Shown in pieces: positions 42,514-53,539 of a DNA stretch of 64,000 bases. The notes under the pieces are model-generated. The model saw only the letters and a list, made by a program, of their open reading frames with translations. It was not told the origin of the DNA and made no database searches. Position numbers and translations under genes: made by a program. Positions within the stretch are counted from its first letter, which is position 1, and each line of letters opens with the position of its first letter. Source of the stretch: Episyrphus balteatus (Eukaryota; Arthropoda; Insecta; Diptera; Syrphidae); NCBI RefSeq assembly GCF_945859705.1, contig NC_079134.1, forward strand, positions 164,273,718 through 164,337,717, in the 5' to 3' direction.

Positions 42514-43160
42514 TACCGTCAAATAAGGTGAAAAAAGGGTTAAACCTCGAAATGAATGCTAATAGAAATTTTTTTTTGCTCAAAATCTTCATTTTGGCAT
42601 TCTATAACATACCTCAAAAATCTAGAAAAATCTCATGTCCGCAAGTCGCGATTTTCAAGGTCAAAGCGCGAAATGGGGGTTTTCAAAATTAGCAAAAAAG
42701 ACGATGGTATTATACATACACATATGATACATGATTTCAAGGTATTTTTTAATGCTGATTCCAAAAAAATTAAAATCTGACGTCACTGAAAAAAGTAATA
42801 GGTACCTGTTTTTCATCTGTCAACCCATATTATTATAACAGTTGCTAACTTACTACCGAAAAACCCTAAAAAGTTATGGTAGCGGAACCAAATTTTGCAT
42901 GAAGGTTTAAATATCCATTATCATTAAGAATCAAAACAATGCAATACAAAAACATTCATATCTATGGCAAAATGGTATTTTTTGAGACAGGGGAAATTTT
43001 AGGATATGCACTAAAAAACATCCTGGTACAATCTTGGAATAAGTGTTAATAGGCTAATTTTTTTTTTTTATGTTTGTTTGGATGTTCTATAATTTATGTC
43101 AAAAACTAAAAAAATCTCATGTCCGCAAGTTCATTCCGAGGTTAAACCCTTATTTAACTG
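42514..43160. mobile_element. Foldback element family, copy C, with shortened right arm
   Basis: The left end ACCGTCAAATAAGGTG with GGGTTAAACCTCGAAATGAA matches copies A and B, as does the body through CATGTCCGCAAG. Only about 38 bp of right arm remain (TTCATTCCGAGGTTAAACCC then TTATTTAACTG). It is an internal-deletion derivative, more diverged than the other copies. Confidence 0.75.
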
Positions 43161-43919
43161 AAAAAACGTAGAAGCAAAAATGCAAACAAATTTAAACCAT
43201 CAACTTGTTTGTTTTTACTGTTTTGGTATAGAATTTTTTTTTTTCCAAAATGAAAAACATTATTTCGATAGGAAATTCAATTCTCCACAAAAAAAAAAAA
43301 ACATATGCATCAAAATTTCGCTTTGTTAACGAGATTTATTGAAAAACCCTAAAAGGAAGGTTTTGCACCCCTATTTTCAATTTTGACCCTCTCATTTAAT
43401 AGAACTCCACGGTTATATCTTCCTTTCTTCCCGCCTAAGTTCCTTTCTGTAAGACATAATCAATAGATATTGAAAATCGAACAAAATGATTAGTATGTAT
43501 GTACGGCCTTTCAAGTGATGAATCATGGATGCTATTATTCGCAATTGTTGGAATAACCGCGCAATTTATACCTACATAAACAATCAAAACTAAATGTCAA
43601 CTGAAAATTTTACAGAAATCGTAACCATTGTTTCTGAAAAATCATGATTTTAGTAAAATAAGGGGCGTATCGGTGGAAAGATTTAAAAAAAAATATTTTT
43701 TAAATGTTTTTCAACACCTCAGAAACAACCTACAAAATTTAAGAATGCCCCGAATGTTATCCATTTGCGAAATCTTAGATTAACTTAATTTGTATATTCC
43801 AAATGTAGCTCTTTTGGTTTGTTGATCTCAGAACTTGGACGTCAACATCATATTTATATGGGTCAGCTGCTGGTTTAGCAAAATCTTAATTTTAACACTT
43901 TTCATGATATACAAAGTAT

Positions 43920-44337
43920 AAATTCAATCCTAAGTGGGCTTTAGGTCTAGTTTATAATTTTTTTCTATTTTGTCTCCGACGTTTCGACCGTGTTTACAGT
44001 CTTCTTCAGGGAGATTATTCTATCTTCTAATTTTAAGAATTTAATCTTAAAAATTTGTAAAGGTTTTGTTTGTTTTGTTTTTATTTTTAAATATTTTAAA
44101 ATTCAAAAAATTCGAAGTCTTGAAAAAGACGTTTCAAATCATCGAATTTTTTGAATTTTAAAATATTTAAAAATAAAAACAAAACAAACAAAACCTTTAA
44201 AAATTTTTAAGATTAAATTCTTAAAATTAGAAGATAGAATAATCTCCCTGAAGAAGACTGTAAACACGGTCGAAACGTCGGAGACAAAATAGAAAAAAAT
44301 TATAAACCAGACCTAAAGCCCACTTAGGATTCAATTT
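43920..44337. mobile_element. Nearly perfect palindromic element with hammerhead-like motif in each arm
   Basis: Arms of about 200 bp meet at about 44128 (TTGAAAAAGACG). Outer ends are AATCCTAAGTGGGCTTTAGG and its complement. Each arm carries CTGAAGAAGACTGTAAACAC followed by GGTCGAAACGTCGGAGAC (44249-44285; inverted at 43972-44008). CTGAAGA, a GACTGT/ACGGTC stem and GAAAC resemble a hammerhead ribozyme core. No protein is encoded. Confidence 0.75.
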
Positions 44338-44642
44338 GTTTTCAAAAATAAGGTCACGAAGATAGAAATTATTACAAAGTATAAAATTAATTTTTCGAGT
44401 ATTCAAATCTAGCTGACCTTTAGAAGATAATATTTTTACCGCTGTTCATCAACAAGCCTTTGAAGACTGATGCGAATCAGCTCTAGTCCCAAAAAAATAT
44501 TTAGTTAACATATTTTTCCTCAGCCATAATAAATTAAACTATACATAATATAAAATTTAAACAAATTAATATTTTTTTTTATTAATAAATACTTAATAAC
44601 TCATTTTTGTACATAATTTACGAAAAATATTTGTTTGATGAT

Positions 44643-45023
44643 TTATCCTCTATGTCTGTTATAAGGTTGTTGAAAACCACCACCGTATCCACCTCCGTAA
44701 CCGGGAATACCTCCATAACCAGGAACAACACCTCCATAACCAGGCCCAATACCTCCAAAACCTGGACCATAACCGCCAACACCACCATGATGATGACCAC
44801 CTCCATGATGACCACCACCATAACCGCCTTGACCATAAGCACCGCCAGGTCCTCCAAAACCTCCTGGCCCACCAAATCCTCCTTGCGGATAACCACCAGA
44901 TCCAAATCCAAATTGCTTGCCTTCACGTTGACCAGTTGAAGAATTCACTTCACCAACTGGATAGGCTACTGCTAGAGCAATTAAAATTACAAACATTTGC
45001 AAAACAACAAGAATCTTCGACAT
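44643..45023 (-). CDS. Secreted Gly/Tyr/His-rich protein
   Basis: A 126-residue protein. The signal peptide MSKILVVLQMFVILIALAVA is followed by YPVGEVNSSTGQREGK, then QFGFGSGGYPQGG. The rest is GGFGGPGG and GGYGGGHHGGGHHHGG, with a GYGPGFGGIGPGYGG series, ending in QQPYNRHRG. The minus-strand TATA box is at 45092-45099. It lacks the MRFFLTF signal and the Gly-Arg end. It resembles the proteins at 1978 and 60920 in its GYGG and His clusters and may be cuticular or antimicrobial. The His cluster could bind metal ions; this is inference. Confidence 0.85.
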   Translation of the reverse strand: MSKILVVLQMFVILIALAVAYPVGEVNSSTGQREGKQFGFGSGGYPQGGFGGPGGFGGPGGAYGQGGYGGGHHGGGHHHGGVGGYGPGFGGIGPGYGGVVPGYGGIPGYGGGYGGGFQQPYNRHRG

Positions 45024-45301
45024 CTTGAATGAGATACTATCTTAACTATCCAACAAAATGAACTATATCTTATAAACAAAAAGAACCTTACCTTTTATAG
45101 GTTTTCTTTGGCGAAAGGTATAAAACTTAAAATGGTTTGAAGCTTAATGAGAAAGTAATTTACATAATGTAAATTCTATGAATAAATAAACTTTCATTTT
45201 TGTTGGACTTTTTTATTAATTTTTTGCCTAAAATTATAATAAATATAGAAACTACCTTAAACACACAATTTAACTAAAAAAAAAACACAAAAACCGCAAG
45301 T

Positions 45302-45907
45302 TTAACCAAGCTGAGCGAGAATATCAGCCAATGAGTTCGCAGAACCTGATGATGCTCCACTTAAACCAGCTCCTCCATTTGCCATTAAAAGTGGCCGTAG
45401 TGACGCGCCTAATGCCTGGCCAAGAAGTGCAGCTTGACTTGGAGTGAGATTGCTGAGATTTGGAAGTGCGGGAGCTGTGGCAGTATTTGGACGGTTGTTA
45501 TTAGAATTGTCTAAGCCTGGTCGTGGCACACTTGGCACTCCACCGGCTGCTGGCCCTCCATAAGGCCGATTACCAAAGCCAGGTCTTGGGTACTGCTGAT
45601 AGCCTCCATAATATCCACCGGGATAGCCACCTTGATAGAACCCACCTGGACGATAAGCACCTGGATAATATCCTCCGAAGAATCCAGAGAAACCGCCTGG
45701 TCTTGGATAACCGCCCGGTCTTGGGTAGCCACCGAAAAATCCTCCAGGTCTATATCCACCGAAAGCCGCACCAAAGCCGGGAAAGAAGCGACCCTCTCCT
45801 TCGGACTGTCTTGATCTTCCACTTGATTCTGGGGTTTCCGATTTCGAAGATTGACACGATGCAAGAGTTAACACTAAGCTCAAAACGATAAGTTCTCGAA
45901 TAATCAT
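45302..45907 (-). CDS. Secreted Gly/Tyr/Pro-rich protein with hydrophobic C-terminal domain
   Basis: A 201-residue protein. The signal peptide MIIRELIVLSLVLTLASC (cleavage near CQS) is followed by a Ser/Glu/Arg-rich segment ending in GEGR. Then FFPGFGAAFGGYRPGGFFGG and many YPRPGG, YRPGG and GGYYPG repeats. The last 70 residues change to a helical-looking Leu/Ala-rich part (TPSQAALLGQALGASLRPLL) ending in SLADILAQLG. It is not related to the MRFFLTF family. The arrangement of a sticky Gly/Tyr/Pro middle and an amphipathic end suggests an extracellular matrix or cuticle protein, not certain. It is tandem with the gene at 45023(-), 279 bases apart. Confidence 0.85.
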   Translation of the reverse strand: MIIRELIVLSLVLTLASCQSSKSETPESSGRSRQSEGEGRFFPGFGAAFGGYRPGGFFGGYPRPGGYPRPGGFSGFFGGYYPGAYRPGGFYQGGYPGGYYGGYQQYPRPGFGNRPYGGPAAGGVPSVPRPGLDNSNNNRPNTATAPALPNLSNLTPSQAALLGQALGASLRPLLMANGGAGLSGASSGSANSLADILAQLG

Positions 45908-45999
45908 TTCAACTGGCTTAAACTTTAACTTCCAAAGAATTCAACTACAAAAGACTGAATGGCCGGTTTTTAAGTTATAACTTTATTATATAAACAACG

Positions 46000-46930
46000 A
46001 ATTGTGTCCAAAGATGACCTTGCGGAATAAACTAACGATGCGTGCATTTTTTACCAGTTTAGATTTTTGTGCAAAAATTATACATTTATTTATTAGAATC
46101 TTCCAAATTCGGTCAAAAGTTTGACGAAATCTACAACTTTTTGTTTTTGAAATGAATGAAAGGTTAATAACCTAACTAGTGTCATGCTATTGAAATTGAA
46201 AGTGGGTTTTCCATATTTGGGGCTTTGGAGCTTATTCTTCATAAGGTGTTTGCTAAACAAACTGCTATAAGAGGTTTCGGTTTCATTGCGTTGAAGAGAT
46301 GCAGGAAGTTAGTTTGTTTGTTGTTGATTTGGAATAAAAATGACCTTAAAGATTGTTACGGTCATATAGTTTTGGCTAAGTGTTAACTTTTTTTATGATA
46401 GATAAATCTTGGAGTCAGTCTGTTAGTCGTTTTATGGCTTTCTACATGAGTGGTTTTCAGACGGTTAGCTGAGTCATATCAACGAAAATTTAAAGATTCA
46501 ATTCTTTTTTTTAGAGACTTTTGTGTGAAAGTTAATGTAAATGTGATGAAGAGTAAAGTTGAATTTTATAATATTAATATGCCTGCCAAATTAGCCTACC
46601 GCAAATTAATCACTTAAGTAGTCTGTCGATATTGTTTACGTATCAAGTCGGTGAAAAAGAAAATTATGGTAAAAGTTCAACGGGAGAATCTAGCAGACTT
46701 GGAGTCAAAGAACGAAGATGAAGTTTGATGAAAGACATTATCAAATCCGGTAGGTTTTAACCGAAGTATACAAAAATTAATTTCCGATTGAAACAATCAT
46801 TCAGGTTTTGGAACAGAAATTTAGACGGTGCGATGATGGTTTGAAGATAGATCCATGCAAAATAATTAAGATTGAGATGGAGACAGCTAGGCCGAGAGAC
46901 TTCTGGACTAATGTATCAAACTGCATGGAC
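46000..46930. other. Gene-free spacer, nothing recognised
   Basis: Moderately AT-rich with no open frame of interest and no repeat ends found. Confidence 0.4.
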
Positions 46931-47182
46931 AATATCGATACCTTCCCGTAAGAATGTATTAAGCGACATTTTTTTCGAAAATGACTTTTTGATGTGGAAA
47001 TATACTCTGAGCGCCACGTTTTGGTACAATTTTGGTTGTTATATCATGTATGCAAATGAAACTAGAGAGAAAATAAAATTGTGAGTCCCATACATTTCCT
47101 CACAAGACAATTTTCTTTTTTGCGTTTCCTGAACAACTTTAGAAATGTCGCTTAATACATTCTTACGGGAAGGTATCGATAT
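46931..47182. repeat. Perfect 40-bp inverted repeat separated by about 170 bp
   Basis: AATATCGATACCTTCCCGTA followed by AGAATGTATTAAGCGACATT at 46931 is matched exactly by its reverse complement at 47143-47182. Other parts of the spacer do not pair. It could be the ends of a small element; no target duplication is obvious. Confidence 0.7.
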
Positions 47183-47861
47183 GGACATATCCAATTAAGA
47201 TACATATTTTGGGATATTGACTATATGCTATTCGTCTAACATCAAATAATGCATTTCATGCTTGGACAAAACACTTACGATAAAGTAAGTTAATGTATCA
47301 TGTACCAACATCAAAAATTATAGCTGAAAATCTCGACCAAACATTTATCAGCAGAAATCTATCAAAATTCATAAACTTTTTTGCATGCTAGTGAGAATTT
47401 GGAAAATTAAAAAACACACATCATCAAGGAATCGGACTTAAATTTTAAGTTGAAAATTTCTTGTTGCCAACAGTTATCAAAGTATTTAACTTCGAAAGGA
47501 GAAAAAAACGGAGTGAAACGGTTAATGCGTAAGGGTATACAAATTATAACTTGTTTTAATCTCTAGAACATAACATTAAAATTTTTCAATTCATCCTTAA
47601 TAAAAGAAAATCTTAAAAAAAAACAATTTGTTAACACTTTTGCTCTCGATTTTCTAAGCAGTAACTACGGATCATCAAACTCTTGATATGAAATATTAAA
47701 AATTTTTAGTTTTAAATTTTTTATTTTTAAGAACAATCCTTGCTAACTTTAAAAATATTAAAATACACCAATCTTTTGTACCTTAAGAACTTTAAGTAAT
47801 AAAAAAAATGAAATAAAGTCCTGTATCTCTTTCTTTTTTACAAATTACTATTTTTAAACAA

Positions 47862-48850
47862 AATAAAATGCACGACTGGGGTCGCACGTACTTGCTCTTA
47901 TGCTTAAAGTTACTTTAATGTTAAAGATTTTTATTCAAGAAAATTAAGAAAATTTAAAATTTGATATTTTCAAGAAATTGAAAAAAAAATTAAATCTGTT
48001 TTTATAATTAATTAAATACCGTTTTAAATGATCTTTCACAAAAAACCAAGTATGCCAGTTTACTTCTTGTATAAAAAGGAATTTTTAGAAAAAAAAATTT
48101 TGAAAATCGTTAGAGCCATTTTTTAAAAAAATAATTTTTTATGTATAAAAATTTTCTAACATTTTTCAAAAAAAAAGTTGGTATGCCATTTTGAAGAAAT
48201 AATTGATTTACGCATAAGAACGAAATTTCAAAATTTTTTATAAACCCGTTTTCAAAAAATTGATTTTTCAAAAAAAAATTTTAAAATATTTTTTAAAAAT
48301 CCAAAAATGAGTTTTTTGAAAATTTTCTAAAATTTAAATGTTACCTTTATCTTAATGCTTTTGTATAAAAATTTTCGTGAAAATCGGGGTATTCTTGAAC
48401 GAGATATTCATAAATCAAAAAAACCGTTATATGACAGGTACCGTTAATAAAGGTAAAAAAATATTTTTTTTATTTCGAAAGTTGGCTTTAATGTGTTATA
48501 CTTCACTCAAAAATTTTAATCAAAATCGTTAGAGCCGTTTTTGAAAAAAATTATCTTTTCTATTTCCGTTATATGACAGGTACCGTTAGTTTTGGTCCAA
48601 AAAAAAAAATTTTAATTTGTCCTCTAGGGAATTACCCAAAACTCTTAACTACCAAGTTTGAACAAAATCACTCTAATAGTTTAGGCTGTAGCTTGAGGTA
48701 CATACAGACAGACAGACAGACAGACAGACGGACAGACAGACAGAATTGCCGGACCCACTTTTTTGGCATTCTCCATCATCGTAATGTCATGTAAAATTGT
48801 TATCTCGAGTTCGATTTTTTTTACGAATCCTAAACTTGCCCTATAGTACC
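47862..48850 (+). repeat. Dispersed AT-rich repeat family, copy 6 (most complete)
   Basis: Start box AAAATGCACGACTGGGGTCG, then CACGTACTTGCTCTTATGC. Inner boxes are AAAATCGTTAGAGCCATTTTT, twice TATATGACAGGTACCGTTA, and AATCAAAATCGTTAGAGCCG. A CAGA microsatellite at 48704-48740 is followed by GGCATTCTCCATCATCGTAA and the end box CTAAACTTGCCCTATAG. No open frame spans it. It is the best reference copy for the family. Confidence 0.75.
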
Positions 48851-49017
48851 TATATCGCAAGTAAAAATCCGGATATTGCCTTTTTAGTTTGGGAGATTAA
48901 TCCTCCAGCGGGGGACTATAGCACTTTACCCATTTTATAACCATAGACATAGTTTGTCATATATTTTATTATACTTTTATTTTATTATATATTTTATTAT
49001 ACTTTAGTTAATTTTGG

Positions 49018-49056
49018 TCATACTGATTCATGAGAATCAACAAGAACGAACATTTA
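49018..49056 (+). repeat. Short dispersed repeat (GAGAATCAACAAGAACGAAC)
   Basis: TCATACTGATTCATGAGAAT then CAACAAGAACGAACATTTA is shared with 26212-26255 and, inverted, with 29970-30008. Its nature is unknown. Confidence 0.5.
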
Positions 49057-49334
49057 CAGTGACTCAACTAATTGATCACATGGTGAGTGGATCATTGGAT
49101 TTTTTGATATAAATTTTTTATTTTTAATGATAATTCAATGAAATTTTTAACTTAGGGCCAATTTTTCAATAGTCAGTTAAACAGTCAGTTAGAGAGAAAA
49201 TCAATTTTTCAAAAGTCAGATAGTCAGATAGCTTATTCCTAGAATAAAACATTTAATAGAGCAATAAAACTATCAGCTTCTTTCAGACGCGAATACAATT
49301 TATTCTAAGAATAATCTCAACAAAACTATTGTGT

Positions 49335-50159
49335 CAATTCTTTGATGCCGGGTACAAAGGGGTTAAGTAAAAAAAATCGATTTTCGCATTTTTATTGGAC
49401 TTCAGTCAGTTTTTTTTTTTCTCTTTCGTTTGGTCGCCATAGCTCTAGCGTATCTCCTTCCGTTAGAAATGATTCGGTACAAAGGGTTTAAGTCAAAAAT
49501 TTTTTAATTTGTATGATACTAAGGGCGTAAGTTGACTTAACTCCTTTGTTTTTGCATTCATTTTTAATTTTAAAATACAAAAATTGAGCCTAAAGCGTTA
49601 AGTCAAGAGGAAGAAAAAAAAACGAAAAGCGATTTTTCTACTGTATTATATTATTTCAAAAAGAATTTTCACATTTGATAATTAATCACATTAGCTGCGT
49701 ACATTTGGAAATATTTATCTACTTTTTAGTACTTAAAGCTGCTTTGAACTACTTTTTCAGTATAGCAAAAGTAGTTCAAAAAAGTTTTTGGTACTAAAAA
49801 GTAGATAAATATTTCCAAAGGAACGCAGCTATTAATATTTCCAACTTTCTTTTATAAAATAAACCTTGTTATCAATGTAAACAAAGATTTTTCTTGACTT
49901 AACAATTTTGGACCAAGTTTATTTTTGAAGACTAAATGGCTCTAAAGTTTTAAGTCAACATAATTTTTTTTTAAAACGGTAATTTTTTGGTCAACAGCAT
50001 ATGTATATTAAAATAGATCTTATAAATGATGTTTCTGCATCATTACTTTTTAAAAATAATAACATTCAGATTTACAAACAAAAATTGAAACTTCAATTTC
50101 ATTTTCCTCAAAACTACATTTTCTGACTTAACACCTTTGTACCCGGTGCCAAAGAATTG
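49335..50159. mobile_element. Foldback element with nested smaller palindrome
   Basis: Ends CAATTCTTTGATGCCGGGTA then CAAAGGGGTTAAGT at 49335, with the complement ending at 50159. The phrases GTACAAAGG and TTAAGTCA recur several times inside each arm. A second palindrome at 49693-49830 (AGCTGCGTAC, GGAAATATTTATCTACTTTT and their complements) lies near its centre and may be a separate insertion. Further out, TCAGTTAAACAGTCAGTTAG (49180) and TTAACTGACTGTTTATTAGAC (50368) suggest an enclosing older element. Confidence 0.65.
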
Positions 50160-50199
50160 TCAAAGCTATTTTGAAAGAAATTTTGAAAAACATACAGCG

Positions 50200-51800
50200 G
50201 AACACAAGAAAACAAAAACAATTATGAATAAAAATGACGTTTAATTTTGAATATTTTTGAATTTGACATTTTTTTTTTGTTATTCTGTAGAATAATTTTT
50301 CTTGATTGAAAAATTCAATGTTGTTATCTGATTGTTTATGAGCCTTAAAACATTATTCGTCGAAAGTTAACTGACTGTTTATTAGACTGTTTATTAAAAA
50401 TAGAATTGTTGTTCAGTGACGAAAACAATTTAATTTAACAAACAGAAAACCATGATATGTTATCAATTTGTTAACTCTGTGGAAGGCCCTACCGTATTAC
50501 ATAATTTTAATTGTTTCTTTTGCTAAAAGTTGTTTTTATTTTTTGTTACAGAAATCTCGTAAATTATTGTTTTGCAATAATTTCGATTAATAATTTGCCA
50601 AAAACTTTGAATGCTTACCATAAACCTTAACAAAATGAAAATCAGTTCAAAAAACTATAATGACACTTTGAACTTCAGCTTAGAGGTATTGGATTTCATT
50701 TAAGAGAAGTTAAATTAAAGAAGATTGTTAATAAGTTTCTTTGTTATCAATATTTAGCTAACTTTTGAGGTCTGCTGCAGGTCATTATCATGCACTCTTT
50801 TCAAAATTTTTAGGGGACTTTTTTTCTTAAATTGTGTTGTAGTTTTTGACAAAAAAAAAAGATCAAAATTATTTTTGTTGTTTTGGAGGGCAAATTATGA
50901 TGCATTTTAAATGAAATACATACTTCTGTGGCAAGAACCAATAACTGCATAGTTGACTGATGCTCAAAAATTCTCTGTATAATTTTAGTTTTTAATTCAT
51001 TTAAATTTAAGCCTTTACAATGATATACTTAGCCTTCGGTTGCTCGTAAAAACTTTCAAAGCAGAAAACAACTTATGTTATCATTTGAATTCTGCCATTC
51101 GATATTTAGCAGTGTAGGCAATGGGAACAAAAAGTATATAACTACATTTATTTTATTATTCGTAACATAAAAACTTTTTGACTAAATTTATATTTTTACA
51201 AATTGTAAACTGGATGCCCCATTTCATATGATTAATTTCAAAGAGTATAAAATGTTACACATACACCACAGTGTCCTTATAAATATACGGCCTTTTCAAA
51301 AGCCTTGCCGCGACGTTAAAATTCGTTTAAGAATGCTGAAAAAAGTTTCATAATGCTCGTTATACATATAAATATTTGCTATAAAATGCAGAATTTGTGT
51401 GAAACCAGCTGCAAAAATCTTGAAAAATGATTAACAGAGCATCTACTGTGTTCCAGAAAATCAAGTGTTAAATTTTGTGTAAATCAATGCTACTTGTCAA
51501 ATACACCCAAATTAAATGATTAATTAATTTAATAATTGCAATTGTCCTTCAAAATATTTTAAGAAGCAGATAACAACTAGAACAACGACAAAAAAAGAAC
51601 AACTAAGAATATTGAAGGTATTGAATGAAAGAAGCAGCTTAGTAATTATGAGACCGAATAAAGAATATAAACAAACTATGTTTACGTGCCTACATTATGT
51701 TCATAATTTGTTGTGATTGTAAGATTTTGATTAAAAAAATATAATGACGAATTAAATATTAAAAACACTAAACTTGATAACAATATTTATACAGATAGAA
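50200..51800. other. Gene-free AT-rich spacer
   Basis: No gene, array or further transposon end recognised beyond the outer inverted sequence near 50368. Confidence 0.4.
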
Positions 51801-51956
51801 CGAAAAAAAAAATATAACATCAACAACCACATAAAAAGGTCAATAGTGATAACAAGAAAAACTGTTGCAAGTTTTAGGTTCATTTCAAAAATACAATAAT
51901 TGAAGTTTTTAGTTGAAGATTAATATTCATTCTAAACGAATCTCTACTTTTTAAAA

Positions 51957-52441
51957 ATGAAACAACCAATAGTAATTATTTTCTCGTTAGTGTTAATTTG
52001 TTTGCATTTGACATTTGCAAGAAATGTTGAATCTCCAAGTCAAAATATGATAGCAACTCCACATAGTGAAGGTGAAAGTGGAAGAAGAGTTGCATCAATT
52101 CATCGTAGAATTATATCTGTACCGAGTTCTCGAGTTGGGCCATCAAAAGCTGTCGAATACAATTCAGTGCCAACTATTGAAAGAAAAATAGAAACTCTTC
52201 GAAGATTCCGAAGAGGTAAATAAAAAACACTTTAAGTTTTACATTTAATTACTTTTAACCTTTGTTTGTATGTATAGTTCGTAAATCAGTGACAGCATAT
52301 CCAAAACATCATCTTTTACAACCTATTGAAGTGCCATTAGACGAAGTCCAACCCAAAGAAGGTCTTAATTCTACAACAGCTCCGTACACGGATAATCATC
52401 ATTCTTGGAAAAATCCACCAGCTATTCTACAATATCTTTAA
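51957..52441 (+). CDS. Two-exon secreted basic protein of unknown function
   Basis: Exon 1 is 51957-52215 and exon 2 is 52278-52441, joined across a 62-bp intron with GTAAAT donor and TTGTATGTATAG acceptor (phase 1). The product is 140 residues. The signal peptide MKQPIVIIFSLVLICLHLTFA is followed by a Ser/Arg-rich chain with several paired-Arg sites (SGRRVAS, IHRRIIS, LRRFRR then VRKS). The C-terminal half, encoded by exon 2, is Pro/His/Thr-containing and ends in PPAILQYL. Without splicing the frame stops two codons into the intron. The paired basic sites would suit a peptide-hormone precursor, but no known peptide is recognised. Confidence 0.7.
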
Positions 52442-52980
52442 GTTGTAAAAATGTTTTTGTAATTTTGGTGATGTGGTAATTAAAAACTTTTGATGTAGAA
52501 AAATTGTTTAAAACTCTTAAAAAACATAGTAAAAGCATAATGATGAATAGGGAGCAAAATAAGTAAGTTCCTAAATGAATCAGCACTAAGTCCTACAATC
52601 TTAGGGTTAATCTCACCGCCGCGGCGTTCCATATAGAAATTGTGCTTTACAAATGTTAAGAATTTTGGTGCAAACAATTGTTAAATATTTTGTATAGAAA
52701 TTTAATTAAATTTCTGCAGAACATAAACTTAAATAACAGAAAACAATGAAAGTGAATTTTTATTACTTGCTGTCTGAAAACAAAACAAACTTAAACCTTA
52801 AACAAGTTCTATTAATCTAATTCTAGTCAACCAAGAATCAATCTTCAGTCAATAGCATTAATCAATATTTATGGTGCAACTGTAAATTTAATGCTTAGGA
52901 TACAAACAAAAGCTTAAACTTGTTCTTTTGTTTTTATTTCTCATAAAAATGTTTATTGTTTCAAGAAAAATAGTCTAATG
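52442..52980. other. Spacer including a relic upstream region of the peptide family
   Basis: AAACAAGTTCTATTAATCTA at 52800 and TTATTGTTTCAAG near 52950 match the region upstream of the gene at 28524. They belong to the pseudogene that follows. Confidence 0.5.
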
Positions 52981-52990
52981 CACTTTAGAA

Positions 52991-53205
52991 TATAAAAGTA
53001 ATCTTCAATTTGGAAGCATTATCAGTTTTAATCTGTTATTTGTTGTGGCATATCTTCAAGTATGCTGAGGAACAACAAGGCTCAAGATCAATGAGGCAAT
53101 TAGATCTTGGCTATAGTTACGGAGGAGGTTGAGATGGTTGTGATGGACTTAGTGGAGGAATTGGTGGTGGCAGCTCTAGAATTTGAGGTGGGGGCGTTAA
53201 TTCTT
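52991..53205 (+). pseudogene. Decayed MRFFLTF-family peptide gene
   Basis: It keeps the family promoter (TATAAAAG at 52991, CATTATCAGTTTTAATCTG leader) and pieces of the coding region. CATATCTTCAAG and ATGCTGAGGAACAACAAGGC correspond to the signal-peptide end and propeptide of the gene at 28524, and AGGCAATTAGATCTTGG corresponds to its KRQLGLNL site. The signal-peptide start is deleted, KR has become MR, two in-frame stops interrupt the glycine-rich part, and a base is lost at the final GGC-CGT-TAA. It lies 13 kb beyond the main cluster. Confidence 0.8.
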
Positions 53206-53539
53206 CACTTTTTTTTTGTTTTTAATTTCAAATTTAATTTTTTTTTCTGTACATACGATTTGACATTCGAAATGAGATACTTTGCGAAATTATCTCATTT
53301 GGGCTCTAGTGAAAACAGGCTATCATATTTAAGCGCGATTTGCTAGATTCGACGAAGAAATAGCAATTTCATCCGAAAATCTACCACTTTTTAGATTTTA
53401 ATTTTAACCATTTGTTCAATTTCGGTAGAGACTTCCAAGTTTTTGCGTATATGTTAATTTATAGGTTGGTACTGAAAAAAATACCAAGGGTGAAATCGGC
53501 TAACGTGATAGTTGATAATTGATAATCAAATCCGTATTT

